From Bradyrhizobium macuxiense (lineage in GTDB: Bacteria > Pseudomonadota > Alphaproteobacteria > Rhizobiales > Xanthobacteraceae): a DNA stretch of 64,000 bases. The translations under genes were made by a program, and so were the position numbers. The notes under the pieces were generated by a model, which made no database searches, had not been told where the DNA came from, and saw nothing but the letters and a program-made list of their open reading frames with translations. The stretch spans positions 186,001 through 250,000 of the forward strand of contig NZ_VITY01000007.1 in NCBI RefSeq assembly GCF_007993935.1. The letters run 5' to 3'. Positions 42,275 to 50,650 of this stretch are shown here, piece after piece; within the stretch, counting starts at the first letter, position 1; the number at the start of each line of letters is the position of its first letter.

Positions 42275-43348
42275 TCAGTGCGAGAACGGATAAAGCTTCC
42301 AGTAGGCCTTGATCTGCCGCCAGCGGTGCGCGAGCCCGTCCGGCTCGAACATCAGAAAGCCGATGATGATCAGGCCGATCGCGATCTCGCGCAGGAAGGT
42401 GATGTTGTTGTTGAGCTGCAGCGCCTTGTCGATGGCGCCGCCCTTCAGCCACGCGCTCAGCCATTCCATCGATTCCGGCAGCAGCACCACGAAGGCGGTG
42501 CCCATCAGCGTGCCCATCACCGAGCCGGTGCCGCCGATGATGACCATCGCGAGGAACAGCACCGAGCGCTCGATGCCAAAACCTTCCTGGGAGACCACGA
42601 GCTGATAATGCGCGTAGAGCGCGCCGGCGATGCCGGCAAAGAAGGCGGCCAGCCCGAACGACAGCGTCCGGTACTTGGTGAGGTTGATGCCCATGATCTC
42701 GGCAGAGAGATAGTGGTCGCGGATCGCGACCAGCGCGCGGCCGTCGCGGGTGCGCATCAGGTTGGTGACGAGCAGATAGCTGACCACCATGTAGGCGAGC
42801 ACGACGTAGAAATACTGCCGGTCGCCGCGCAGAGTGTAGCCGAAGATCGAGAACGGATTGGCGCTGGCCGGCACCGATCCGCCCGAGAACCATTCGGCGC
42901 GCGAGAAGAAGTCGAGCAGGATGTACTGCGCGGCGAGCGTCGCGATGACGAGGTAGAGCCCCTTCAGCCGCGCCGCCGGCACGCCGAAGATCAGGCCGAC
43001 CAGCGCCGTGATCACGCCGGCGAGGGGAATTGCGAAGAACACCGGGACCGGCGCGTTGTTGGAGATGTAGGCCGAGGTGAAGGCGCCGAACAGGAAGAAC
43101 GCCGCGTGGCCGATCGAGATCTGGCCGGTGAAGCCGACCAGGACGTTGAGGCCGAGGGCTGCGATCGCGAAGATCCCGATCTGGATCGCGATCGAGAGCA
43201 GATAGTTGGACAGCACCATCGGCGCAAAGCAGGCGAGCGCGATGCCCGCTATCGCGAAGTTGCGACTGGTTGCGGTCGGGAAGATCGTGGTGTCGGCCGC
43301 GTAGCTGGTGCGGAAATCGCCCGACGGGATAAGGGTGCTCGTTGCCAT
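42275..43348 (-). CDS. livM: Liv-type ABC transporter permease (LivM-like)
   Basis: 357-residue inner-membrane permease with eight or more hydrophobic segments. The signature LLSIAIQIGIFAIAALGLNVLVGFTGQISIGH (read in pieces: FAIAALGLNVLVGFTGQISI) is the classic LivM start, followed by GHAAFFLFGAFTSAYI. GLAAFFAGIAGALYAHY and IGGTGSVMGTLMGTAFVVLL are the C-terminal family motifs. It lies between livH and livK in the same orientation. A hairpin-forming repeat separates it from livH. It forms the heterodimeric channel with LivH. Confidence 0.88.
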   Translation of the reverse strand: MATSTLIPSGDFRTSYAADTTIFPTATSRNFAIAGIALACFAPMVLSNYLLSIAIQIGIFAIAALGLNVLVGFTGQISIGHAAFFLFGAFTSAYISNNAPVPVFFAIPLAGVITALVGLIFGVPAARLKGLYLVIATLAAQYILLDFFSRAEWFSGGSVPASANPFSIFGYTLRGDRQYFYVVLAYMVVSYLLVTNLMRTRDGRALVAIRDHYLSAEIMGINLTKYRTLSFGLAAFFAGIAGALYAHYQLVVSQEGFGIERSVLFLAMVIIGGTGSVMGTLMGTAFVVLLPESMEWLSAWLKGGAIDKALQLNNNITFLREIAIGLIIIGFLMFEPDGLAHRWRQIKAYWKLYPFSH

Positions 43349-43405
43349 GGGGCTCTATTGTGCTCCCTGCCGGGGTAAAGTCATCGTCACGCCCCTTTTT
43401 GTCTG

Positions 43406-43453
43406 GGCATGATCGTTTCCGGAAACCGGCTTCCACTTTTCGGCGATCATGCC
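43406..43453. repeat. Intergenic hairpin repeat at the livH stop
   Basis: Ten-base arms GGCATGATCG (43406-43415) and CGATCATGCC (43444-43453) enclose TTTCCGGAAACCGG and TTCCACTTTTCGG. On the minus strand the hairpin starts exactly at the livH stop codon. The sequence looks like a dispersed rhizobial palindrome that I recall from several Rhizobiales genomes. Placed inside the operon, it may act as an RNA-stability or attenuation element. Confidence 0.65.
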
Positions 43454-44346
43454 TAGACCCGCTCAATGTCCTTGGTGCCGAACAGGCCGTACGGCTTGAT
43501 CATCAGGATGATGATCAGGACGTAGAACGGCGCGATTTCGTACAGATTGCCCCAGTGCAGATATTCGCTGTCGACATACTGGGCGACGTTCTCGAGCAGC
43601 CCGATGATGATGCCGCCGAGTACGGCGCCGCCGACCGAGTCGAGGCCGCCGAGGATCGCAGCCGGAAACACCTTGATGCCGTAGGCGGAGAGGCCGGACG
43701 ACACGCCGTTGACGACCGCAACCACGACACCTGCAACCGCCGAGACCGTGGCCGAGATCGCCCAGGCCATCGCAAACACGCTCTTGACTGAGATGCCGAG
43801 GGATTGCGCGACCTGCTGGTTGAAGGCGGTGGCCCGCATCGCCAGGCCATATTTGGAGGCGCGGAAGAACCAGGCCATGCCGACCATCATGGCAAGCGAG
43901 ACCACGAGGCTCATGACATAGACGGTTTGGATCTGCAGCCCGAACAGGCTGACCGCCTGGCTCTGGAATACGCGCGGGAACGGCTGCGGGTTGACGCCGA
44001 AGATCCACTTCAGCGCAGCCTGGAATACGGTCGACAGGCCGATCGTCACCATGATCACGGAGATGATCGGCTCGCCGATCATCGGCCGCAGGATCACGAC
44101 CTGGATCGCGATGCCGAAGATGAACATGAACACCAGTGTGATCGGCATGCCGATCCAGAACGGCACCTGATACTTCGTCAGCAGCGCCCAGCACACCCAG
44201 GCGCCGACCAGGAGTAATTCGCCCTGCGCGAAGTTCACGACTTGCGTTGCCTTGTAGATCAGCACGAACGACATCGCGACCACGCCATAGAGCGTGCCGA
44301 CCACGAGGCCGTTGACGATCAGCTGGATCAGGAACTGGGTGTTCAT
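43453..44346 (-). CDS. livH: Liv-type ABC transporter permease (LivH-like)
   Basis: 297-residue permease with about eight hydrophobic segments. It has the LivH hallmarks LIVNGLVVGTLYGVVAMSFVLIYKATQVVNFAQGEL (pieces: LVVGTLYGVVAMSFVLIY and VVNFAQGELLLVGAW), the central KWIFGVNPQPFPRVF loop, MRATAFNQQVAQSLGI and the C-terminal PAAILGGLDSVGGAVLGGII. GLFGTKDIERV at the end is typical. It partners with LivM at 42275. A long repeat-filled gap of 214 bases separates it from the upstream acyl-CoA synthetase gene. Confidence 0.9.
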   Translation of the reverse strand: MNTQFLIQLIVNGLVVGTLYGVVAMSFVLIYKATQVVNFAQGELLLVGAWVCWALLTKYQVPFWIGMPITLVFMFIFGIAIQVVILRPMIGEPIISVIMVTIGLSTVFQAALKWIFGVNPQPFPRVFQSQAVSLFGLQIQTVYVMSLVVSLAMMVGMAWFFRASKYGLAMRATAFNQQVAQSLGISVKSVFAMAWAISATVSAVAGVVVAVVNGVSSGLSAYGIKVFPAAILGGLDSVGGAVLGGIIIGLLENVAQYVDSEYLHWGNLYEIAPFYVLIIILMIKPYGLFGTKDIERV

Positions 44347-44375
44347 GGGAGGGCGTAGCTCCGGACGGCGCCAGC

Positions 44376-44523
44376 ACCCTCTCCCCCTGTGGGAGAGGGT
44401 GGCTTCGCAACGCGAAGCCGGGTGAGGGGTTGTCTCCGCATCGGGATCGTGGAGAGAGGACCCCTCACCGAAGCGAGTTTTTGTCGACCGGCGGTGTTGC
44501 CCTCTCCCACAAGGGGAGAGGGC
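44376..44523. repeat. Composite palindromic repeat between acyl-CoA synthetase and livH
   Basis: Three or four stem-loops in a row. ACCCTCTCCC pairs with GGGAGAGGGT (44376-44400). GGCTTCGC pairs with GCGAAGCC (44401-44419). GGTGAGGGG pairs with CCCCTCACC further on. GCCCTCTCCC pairs with GGGAGAGGGC (44499-44523). The CCCTCTCCC hairpin class is frequent between genes in Bradyrhizobium and relatives. It fills nearly the whole gap, so the gap holds no gene. Confidence 0.7.
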
Positions 44524-44560
44524 GCATTCACTGGCAGCGCGCTCCGTTCTCGCAGCCCGG

Positions 44561-46489
44561 TCATTCCGCAGCCTCCGCGATCGCCGCGCGGCCGAGATCG
44601 ACGACCTCGAGCGTGGTGCGGACGCGCTGCGTGGTGCCGTCCTGGAAGCGGATCACGGTGTCGACGGGGATGCTGGCCTTGCCGCGGTAGATCGCCTCGA
44701 TGATATCTGCGTATTTCTCGTTGATCACGCCGCGGCGGACCTTTCGGGTGCGCGTCAGCTCGCCGTCGTCGGCATCGAGCTCCTTGTACAGCAGCAGGAA
44801 GCGCGAGATGCGCTGCGCGGGCGGCAGGGTGGCATTGACCGTCTCGACCTCTTTCTTCAACAGCGCATAGACCTCGGGCCGCGAGGACAGGTCGGTGTAG
44901 GTCGTGAACGAGATCCGGTTCTTCTCCGCCCATTTCGAGATGATCGAGTAGCGGATGCAGATCATCGCAGCGAGCGCGTCACGGCCGGCACCGAGCACGA
45001 CGGCTTCCGCGACATAGGGCGAGAACTTCAGCTTGTTCTCGATATATTGCGGCGAGAAGCGTTCGCCGCGTGAGGTCTCGGCGAGGTCCTTAATGCGGTC
45101 GATCACCACGAGCTGCCGGTTGTCGTTGTAATAGCCGGCGTCGCCCGAATGCATCCAGCCGTCCTTGATGTCGGCGACCGATGCCTCGGGGTTCTTGTAG
45201 TAGCCGTGGAACATGTTCGGATGCCGCACCACGATCTCGCCGACGCCGTTGACGTCGGCATTGTCGATGCGGATCTCGATGTTGTCGGCCATCGGAACGC
45301 CGGTGGTGTCGGGATCGACCTTGCCTTCGGGATGCAGTGTGTAGGCGCCGAGCAGCTCGGTCTGGCCGTACAGCGTGCGCAGCGGCACGCCCATCGCCTG
45401 GAAGAACTTGAACGTATCCGGCCCGAGCGCCGCGCCGCCGGTCGCCGCCGAGCGCAGCCGGGTGAAGCCGAGCCGGTCGCGCAGTGCACGGAACAGGAGC
45501 TGGTCGGCTAAGACAGAGCGCTTGCCCTCGGCGAGCGCCGCAAGCCCGGTCTTCATGCCGAGATCGTAGAGCCGCTGCTTGAACGGCGAGGCGTCCATCA
45601 CGCCGGCGCGGACGTCGGCTGCGATCGATTCCCAGACCCGCGGCGCGAACAGCACGAAGGTCGGCGCGATCTCGCGGAAATCGTGCATCATGGTATCGGG
45701 CTCTTCGACGAAGTTGACCTTCATCCGGGAGAGCAGCGCTTTGCCGAGCGCATAAATCTGTTCCATGATCCAGGGCAGCGGCAGCACCGAGACATATTCG
45801 TCGTCCGGCCCCTTCGGGTCGAAGGAAAGATAGGTCGCGCAGTGCCGCAGCACGCGCCCGGCCGAGAGCATCGCGAGCTTCGGGTTGGCTGTCGTACCCG
45901 AGGTCGTGCAGAGGATCGCGACGTCGTCGCCCCTGGTTTGGTCGACCAGCCGGTCGTACAGGGTGGGCTCGCGCGCGGCGCGATCGCGACCCAAAGCAAC
46001 GAGCTTGCTCGCCTCCATCAACCGCGGATCGTCATATTTGCGCATGCCGCGCGGATCGGAATAGACGATGTGCTTGAGGTTGGGCACCCGGTCGGCAAGG
46101 CCGAGCAGCTTGTCGACCTGTTCCTCGTCCTCGGCGAACACGAGCTTGGCCTCGCCATAGGTCAGGAGATAAGCAGCTTCCTCGTCCAGCACGTCGCGAT
46201 AGAGGCCGAGGCTCATCGCGCCGATCGCGTGGCTAGCGATCTCGGCCGCGACCCAGTCCGGCCGATTGTCGCCGATGATGCCGATCACGTCGCCGCGACC
46301 GAGGCCGAGCTCGACCATGCCGAGCGCGAAATCATGGGTGCGGGTCTGATAGTCGTTCCAGGTGAACTCGTGCCACAGCCCGAAATCCTTCTCGCGCAGC
46401 GCGATCTCCTTGCCGTGCTCCCTGGCGTTGAGGCGCAGCATCTTGGGGAAGGTGTCGGCCTGCGCGACGCGACCGGCATAGTCCATCAT
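44561..46489 (-). CDS. AMP-binding long-chain/aromatic acyl-CoA synthetase within the Liv operon
   Basis: 642-residue ANL-superfamily ligase. The phosphate loop is ILCTTSGTTANPKLAML near residue 190, the adenine-binding TGGAALGPDTFKFFQAMGV and LRTLYGQTELLGAYTLHPEG follow, then the hinge-region IDRIKDLAETSRGERFSP. The C-terminal catalytic lysine region is TRTRKVRRGVINEKYADII. The protein is of the FadD15/ACSL-like type. It overlaps livG by 4 bases (ATGA), so it is part of the transport operon. This suggests a substrate that is trapped as CoA thioester after import, such as an aromatic or fatty acid. Exact substrate is unknown. Confidence 0.85.
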   Translation of the reverse strand: MMDYAGRVAQADTFPKMLRLNAREHGKEIALREKDFGLWHEFTWNDYQTRTHDFALGMVELGLGRGDVIGIIGDNRPDWVAAEIASHAIGAMSLGLYRDVLDEEAAYLLTYGEAKLVFAEDEEQVDKLLGLADRVPNLKHIVYSDPRGMRKYDDPRLMEASKLVALGRDRAAREPTLYDRLVDQTRGDDVAILCTTSGTTANPKLAMLSAGRVLRHCATYLSFDPKGPDDEYVSVLPLPWIMEQIYALGKALLSRMKVNFVEEPDTMMHDFREIAPTFVLFAPRVWESIAADVRAGVMDASPFKQRLYDLGMKTGLAALAEGKRSVLADQLLFRALRDRLGFTRLRSAATGGAALGPDTFKFFQAMGVPLRTLYGQTELLGAYTLHPEGKVDPDTTGVPMADNIEIRIDNADVNGVGEIVVRHPNMFHGYYKNPEASVADIKDGWMHSGDAGYYNDNRQLVVIDRIKDLAETSRGERFSPQYIENKLKFSPYVAEAVVLGAGRDALAAMICIRYSIISKWAEKNRISFTTYTDLSSRPEVYALLKKEVETVNATLPPAQRISRFLLLYKELDADDGELTRTRKVRRGVINEKYADIIEAIYRGKASIPVDTVIRFQDGTTQRVRTTLEVVDLGRAAIAEAAE

Positions 46490-47307
46490 GCCGCGCTCTC
46501 CCGCACTGCCGGCTTGTCGTCGGGATCGACCAGCACCTCGTCCTCTTCGCCGAGATAGGCGCGCTTGACGTGTGGATCGGCGAGCACGGTTGCCGGATCG
46601 CCCTCGGCGATCTTGCGGCCGAAATCGAGCACCATGACGCGGTGGGAGATGTCCATCACGACGCCCATGTCGTGCTCGATCATCATCACCGTCATGCCGA
46701 ACTCTTCGTTGAGGTCAACGATGTAGCGCGCCATGTCTTCCTTCTCTTCGAAGTTCATGCCGGCCATCGGCTCGTCGAGCAGGATCAGTTGCGGCTCGAG
46801 CGCCATCGCGCGGGCGAGTTCGACGCGCTTACGCAGGCCGTAGGGCAGGGTGCCGGCGGTCGCCTTGCGCACCGATTGCAGATCGAGGAAGTCGATGATC
46901 TCCTCGACCTTGCGGCGGTGCTCCAGCTCCTCGCGGCGCGCGCCGGTCAGCCAGTACAGCGAGCCCGTGATGAAGTTGTTCCTCAGGAGGTGATGGCGGC
47001 CGACCATGATGTTGTCGAGCACGCTCATGTGGTGGAACAGCGCCAGATTCTGGAAAGTCCGGCCGATGCCGAGGCGGGGCCGCGCGTTCGGGGTGAGGCC
47101 GGTAATGTCCTGGCCGCGGTAGAACAGTTGGCCTTCGGTCGGCCGGTAGCGGCCGGAGATGCAGTTGACGATCGAGGTCTTGCCGGCACCGTTCGGGCCG
47201 ATGATCGAGAACAGCTCGCCCTCGTTGACGCCGAAGCTGACTTCGGTCAGCGCGCGGACGCCGCCAAAGCGCAATGAGACTCCGCGCACCTCGAGACTGT
47301 TAGCCAC
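46486..47307 (-). CDS. livG: Liv-type ABC transporter ATP-binding protein (LivG-like)
   Basis: 273-residue ATPase. Walker A IIGPNGAGKTSIVNCISG near residue 38, the LivG-type signature GTLPYGLRKRVELARAMALEP, and Walker B LILLDEPMAGMNFEE. LTGLTPNARPRLGIGRTFQN-like text (read as ITGLTPNARPRLGIGRTFQN) is characteristic. It starts with GTG 47307 behind a GGAGGGAAC ribosome site and is the first gene of the minus-strand operon. The 390 bases before it face the CRP-like regulator gene and must hold the operon promoter. The C-terminal tail, after LGEEDEVLVDPDD, is longer than in classical LivG. Confidence 0.88.
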   Translation of the reverse strand: MANSLEVRGVSLRFGGVRALTEVSFGVNEGELFSIIGPNGAGKTSIVNCISGRYRPTEGQLFYRGQDITGLTPNARPRLGIGRTFQNLALFHHMSVLDNIMVGRHHLLRNNFITGSLYWLTGARREELEHRRKVEEIIDFLDLQSVRKATAGTLPYGLRKRVELARAMALEPQLILLDEPMAGMNFEEKEDMARYIVDLNEEFGMTVMMIEHDMGVVMDISHRVMVLDFGRKIAEGDPATVLADPHVKRAYLGEEDEVLVDPDDKPAVRESAA

Positions 47308-47697
47308 CCTGTTCCCTCCAGATACGGGCGCTTTGGCGCGCTCTTTATCTTTCGCTTCGATCTCGATTCGATCTTACATGGGGCGCCGAAGGAAACCATC
47401 CGACTAATGATGCCGGCGTCCGGGAGCCATCGCTCGCCCCGATCGCCTGCGTCATGCGCGGTAACGCCGCACCCGCCTGCAAGCCCGTGTCCCGCGTCGT
47501 CCGCCTTCAGCGATCCATCGAAGCGCTGCGCGCGGCGTTACGCGAGGTGGCTCTGAATACGAGAAAGCGATAGGTTGAATTGTCATGTGCCCGACATTTG
47601 GTCAGGAATTTTCGCTGGCATTCCAGGCCCCGGGTCACCTGGCTTCGCGCACGGCGTTGCTGCGGTGCAATATCTTGGGTGGGATGCCGTCGCTAGA
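47308..47697. other. 390-bp divergent intergenic region between livG and the CRP-like regulator gene
   Basis: No gene is supported. An in-frame extension of the regulator gene to GTG/ATG-like codons near 47575 has low-quality sequence and is not used. AT-richer segments lie at about 47340-47400 (CTCTTTATCTTTCGCTTCG) and 47560-47600 (AATACGAGAAAGCGATAGG). These are the most likely promoter areas for the two divergent units. I see no clear CRP/FNR-type palindrome (TTGAT-N4-ATCAA). Confidence 0.4.
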
Positions 47698-48372
47698 ATG
47701 ATTGCTGCTGATTACCTGAAGCGCATCGCCGCCTGGTCGCGCGAGCTGACCGAGCAAGAGATCGAGATCGCGCGCGCCGGCATTTCCGAGAAGTCCTACC
47801 GCGCCAACGAATTCATCTTCATGCGCGGCGACAATTTCCAGTACTGGACCGGCATCGTCACCGGGCTGGCCCGCATGGGCATCGTCTCGCGCGGCGGCAA
47901 GGCCGCGAGCTTCGCGGGCCTCACGGCGGGCGCGTGGTTCGGCGAGGGCACCGTGCTCAAGAACGAGCTGCGGCGCTACGACGTGGTCGCGCTGCGCGAT
48001 ACGCGCCTCGCGATGATGGATCGCCGGACCTTCGTCTGGCTGTTCGAGAACAGCGTCGGCTTCAACCGCTTCCTGGTGGGACAGCTCAACGAGCGGCTCG
48101 GCCAGTTCATCGCGCTGCTCGAATATGGCCGCACGCTGGACGCAACCGCACGGCTGGCGCGCTCGATCGCCTCGCTGTTCAATCCGATTCTTTATCCCGA
48201 GCTCACCCTGCATCTTGAAATCACCCAGGAGGAGATCGGGGCACTGTCCGGAATCTCCCGGCAGAACGCCAACCAGTGCCTGAAGCGGCTCGAGCGCGAG
48301 GGGCTGCTGCGGCTTGAATATGGCGGGGTCACGATCATCGAGCTCGACCGGCTGCGCCACTACGGCGAGTGA
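47698..48372 (+). CDS. CRP/FNR-family transcriptional regulator
   Basis: 224 residues from ATG 47698. The N-terminal cyclic-nucleotide-binding-like beta-roll covers about residues 30-125 (YRANEFIFMRGDNFQYWTGI, AGAWFGEGTVLKNE, YDVVALRDTRLAMMDRRTF). The C-terminal winged helix is EITQEEIGALSGISRQNANQ followed by CLKRLEREGLLRLEYGGVTI, the DNA-reading helix being GISRQNANQCLKRL. There are no cysteines arranged as in FNR, so an iron-sulphur sensor is unlikely. Its divergent position to the Liv operon suggests that it could regulate that operon. Sensor ligand is unknown. The next gene, gmd, begins 143 bases later. Confidence 0.82.
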   Translation: MIAADYLKRIAAWSRELTEQEIEIARAGISEKSYRANEFIFMRGDNFQYWTGIVTGLARMGIVSRGGKAASFAGLTAGAWFGEGTVLKNELRRYDVVALRDTRLAMMDRRTFVWLFENSVGFNRFLVGQLNERLGQFIALLEYGRTLDATARLARSIASLFNPILYPELTLHLEITQEEIGALSGISRQNANQCLKRLEREGLLRLEYGGVTIIELDRLRHYGE

Positions 48373-48515
48373 GCAGGCGGCCGACCGCATTCAACCGGGT
48401 TTTCAGGGCTTTAAGGCCCTGATTCCAAACGATTATGCCATTAGACTTGGAGGTGGCCGGGTGCTACAGACCGGCCTCGTCGGGATCGCGCGGTCTCGCG
48501 CTCTCTGGAGATGAT

Positions 48516-49601
48516 ATGACGGCTCAGGACTCAAAGCGGCGCGTTGCGCTGATCACCGGCGTCACCGGGCAGGACGGCGCCTATCTCGCCGAATATCTGC
48601 TCGGCCTCGGCTATACCGTGCATGGGATCAAGCGCCGCTCGTCCTCGTTCAACACCGCGCGCGTCGACCATCTCTACCAGGATCCGCATGCCGGCAACGT
48701 GCCGTTCCTGATGCACTACGGCGATATGACCGATTCGACCAATCTGATCCGGCTGATGCAGCAGATCCGGCCGACCGAGATCTACAACCTGGCCGCCCAG
48801 AGCCACGTTCAGGTCAGCTTCGAGAGCCCCGAATACACCGCCAACGCCGACGCTATCGGCGTGTTGCGCCTGCTGGAGGCGATCCGCATCCTCGGCATGG
48901 AAAAGGAGACCCGGTTCTACCAGGCCTCGACCTCAGAGCTGTACGGGCTGGTGCAGGAGGTGCCGCAGAAGGAGACCACGCCGTTCTATCCGCGCTCGCC
49001 CTATGGCGTCGCCAAGCTCTATGGCTACTGGATCACGGTGAACTACCGGGAGGCCTATGGCATGTTCGCCAGCAACGGCATCCTGTTCAATCATGAGAGC
49101 CCGATCCGCGGCGAGACCTTCGTGACGAGGAAGATCACCCGCGCCGTCGCCCGCATCGAGGTCGGCCTCGAGAACAAGCTCTACCTCGGCAATCTCGATG
49201 CCAAGCGCGACTGGGGCCACGCCCGCGACTATGTCGAGGGCATGCACAAGATCCTGCTGGCGGACGAGCCCGGCGACTTCGTGCTCGCGACCGGCGAGAC
49301 GCGCTCGGTGCGCGAATTCGTCGAGTTGGCGTTTGCCGAGGTCGGCCGCAGCATCGAATGGCGCGGCAAGGGCGTCGAGGAGATCGGTGTCGACAAGGCG
49401 TCCGGCAATACGCTGGTGCAGATCGACCCGGCCTATTTCCGCCCGACCGAGGTCGATCTACTCATTGGCGACGCCAGCAAGGCGCGCGCCAAGCTCGGCT
49501 GGGCGCCCAAGACGCCGTTCGCGCAACTGGTGAAGGAAATGGTCGCCAGCGATCTCGTCGAGGCCAGGCAGGATGCGGCCAATGGCAAGCACGGCGTTTG
49601 A
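48516..49601 (+). CDS. gmd: GDP-mannose 4,6-dehydratase
   Basis: 361-residue SDR. The NADP motif ALITGVTGQDGAYLAEYLLG and the RRSSSFNTARVDHLY segment are diagnostic for Gmd. Catalytic residues are in YQASTSELYG and in YGVAK (YPRSPYGVAKLYGYWI). NESPIRGETFVTRKITRAVA-like text (HESPIRGETFVTRKITRA) and LGNLDAKRDWGHARDYVEGM complete the match. The product, GDP-4-keto-6-deoxy-mannose, is the precursor of GDP-L-fucose, perosamine and rhamnose. ATG 48516 is chosen; the open frame to 48435 has no homology-like sequence. The fcl gene overlaps its 3' end, so both are one operon. The DegT protein at 15317 could use the same intermediate. Confidence 0.93.
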   Translation: MTAQDSKRRVALITGVTGQDGAYLAEYLLGLGYTVHGIKRRSSSFNTARVDHLYQDPHAGNVPFLMHYGDMTDSTNLIRLMQQIRPTEIYNLAAQSHVQVSFESPEYTANADAIGVLRLLEAIRILGMEKETRFYQASTSELYGLVQEVPQKETTPFYPRSPYGVAKLYGYWITVNYREAYGMFASNGILFNHESPIRGETFVTRKITRAVARIEVGLENKLYLGNLDAKRDWGHARDYVEGMHKILLADEPGDFVLATGETRSVREFVELAFAEVGRSIEWRGKGVEEIGVDKASGNTLVQIDPAYFRPTEVDLLIGDASKARAKLGWAPKTPFAQLVKEMVASDLVEARQDAANGKHGV

Positions 49602-50538
49602 ACTGAAGGGCAAGGCGGTTTTCGTCGCCGGCCATCGCGGCATGGTCGGCTCGGCGCTGATGCGCCGGCTGGCGCGCGAGCAGGCCGATCTGCTGACGGT
49701 GTCGCGCAGCGAGGTCGATTTGCGCGACCAGGCCGCGGTGAACGCCTGGTTTGCCGCGAAGCGGCCGCAGGCGGTGTTCCTCGCCGCCGCCAAGGTCGGC
49801 GGCATCGTCGCCAACAACACGCTGCGCGCCGAATTCCTTTACGACAATCTGGCGATCTCGGCCAACGTGATCCAGGCAGCCCACGCCAATGGCTGCGAGA
49901 AGCTGATGTTCTTCGGCTCGTCCTGCATCTATCCGCGCCTGGCGCCGCAGCCGCTGCGCGAGGACTCGATGCTGACCGGGCCACTGGAGCCGACCAACGA
50001 GCCCTATGCCATCGCCAAGATCGCCGGCATCAAGATGGCCGAGGCCTATCGCAGTCAGTACGGCGCCGATTTCATCAGCGTGATGCCGACCAACCTCTAC
50101 GGTCCCGGCGACAATTATCATCCGGAGTACAGCCACGTCGTCGCCGCGCTGATCCGCCGCTTTCACGAGGCCAAGGTTTCCGGCGCTGCCGACGTCGTGG
50201 TGTGGGGCACCGGCAAGCCGCGCCGGGAATTCCTCTATGTCGACGATCTCGCCGACGCCTGCATCCATTTGATGAAGACCTATTCCTCGCCGGAGCTGGT
50301 CAATATCGGCACCGGGGAAGATATCACCATCGCGGAATTCGCCCGCGTCGTTGCAGCCACCGTCGGCTATCGTGGTGAGATCAGTTTCGACACCTCGCGC
50401 CCCGACGGCACGCCGCGCAAGCTGCTCGATGTCGGCCGGCTCGCCAAGCTCGGCTGGCGCGCCACCACCTCGCTCGAGGATGGCATCAAGCTCGCGTACC
50501 AGGCCTATCTGAACGAGACCAAACAGGCTGCGGAGTAG
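49582..50538 (+). CDS. fcl: GDP-L-fucose synthase
   Basis: 318-residue SDR that epimerises and reduces the Gmd product to GDP-L-fucose. It has VFVAGHRGMVGSALMRRLAR, FLAAAKVGGIVANN, MFFGSSCIYPRLAPQPLRED, and the catalytic tyrosine-lysine in EPYAIAKIAGIKMAEAY. MPTNLYGPGDNYHPEYSHVV and TGKPRREFLYVDDLADAC are family signatures. ATG 49573 and ATG 49582 are both possible and lie inside the 3' end of gmd. A palindromic repeat follows the stop and separates it from the convergent hemD-like gene. Confidence 0.92.
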   Translation: MASTAFELKGKAVFVAGHRGMVGSALMRRLAREQADLLTVSRSEVDLRDQAAVNAWFAAKRPQAVFLAAAKVGGIVANNTLRAEFLYDNLAISANVIQAAHANGCEKLMFFGSSCIYPRLAPQPLREDSMLTGPLEPTNEPYAIAKIAGIKMAEAYRSQYGADFISVMPTNLYGPGDNYHPEYSHVVAALIRRFHEAKVSGAADVVVWGTGKPRREFLYVDDLADACIHLMKTYSSPELVNIGTGEDITIAEFARVVAATVGYRGEISFDTSRPDGTPRKLLDVGRLAKLGWRATTSLEDGIKLAYQAYLNETKQAAE

Positions 50539-50555
50539 GTCGTAGCTCTCTCCAT

Positions 50556-50641
50556 CGTCATTGCGAGGAGCGCAAGCGACGAAGCAATCCATCTGTCCGC
50601 AAGTGGCGAAATGGATTGCTTCGCTTCGCTCGCAATGACAG
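50556..50641. repeat. Palindromic repeat between convergent fcl and hemD-like genes (copy 1)
   Basis: Long imperfect inverted repeat: arm CGTCATTGCGAGGAGCG with GAAGCAATCCAT (50556-50592) against ATGGATTGCTTCGC and CGCTCGCAATGACAG (50611-50641). The same element appears at 59001-59084. This family is widespread in Bradyrhizobium-type genomes. Between convergent genes it can act as a two-way transcript end. Confidence 0.75.
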
Positions 50642-50650
50642 TTGTTGCGG

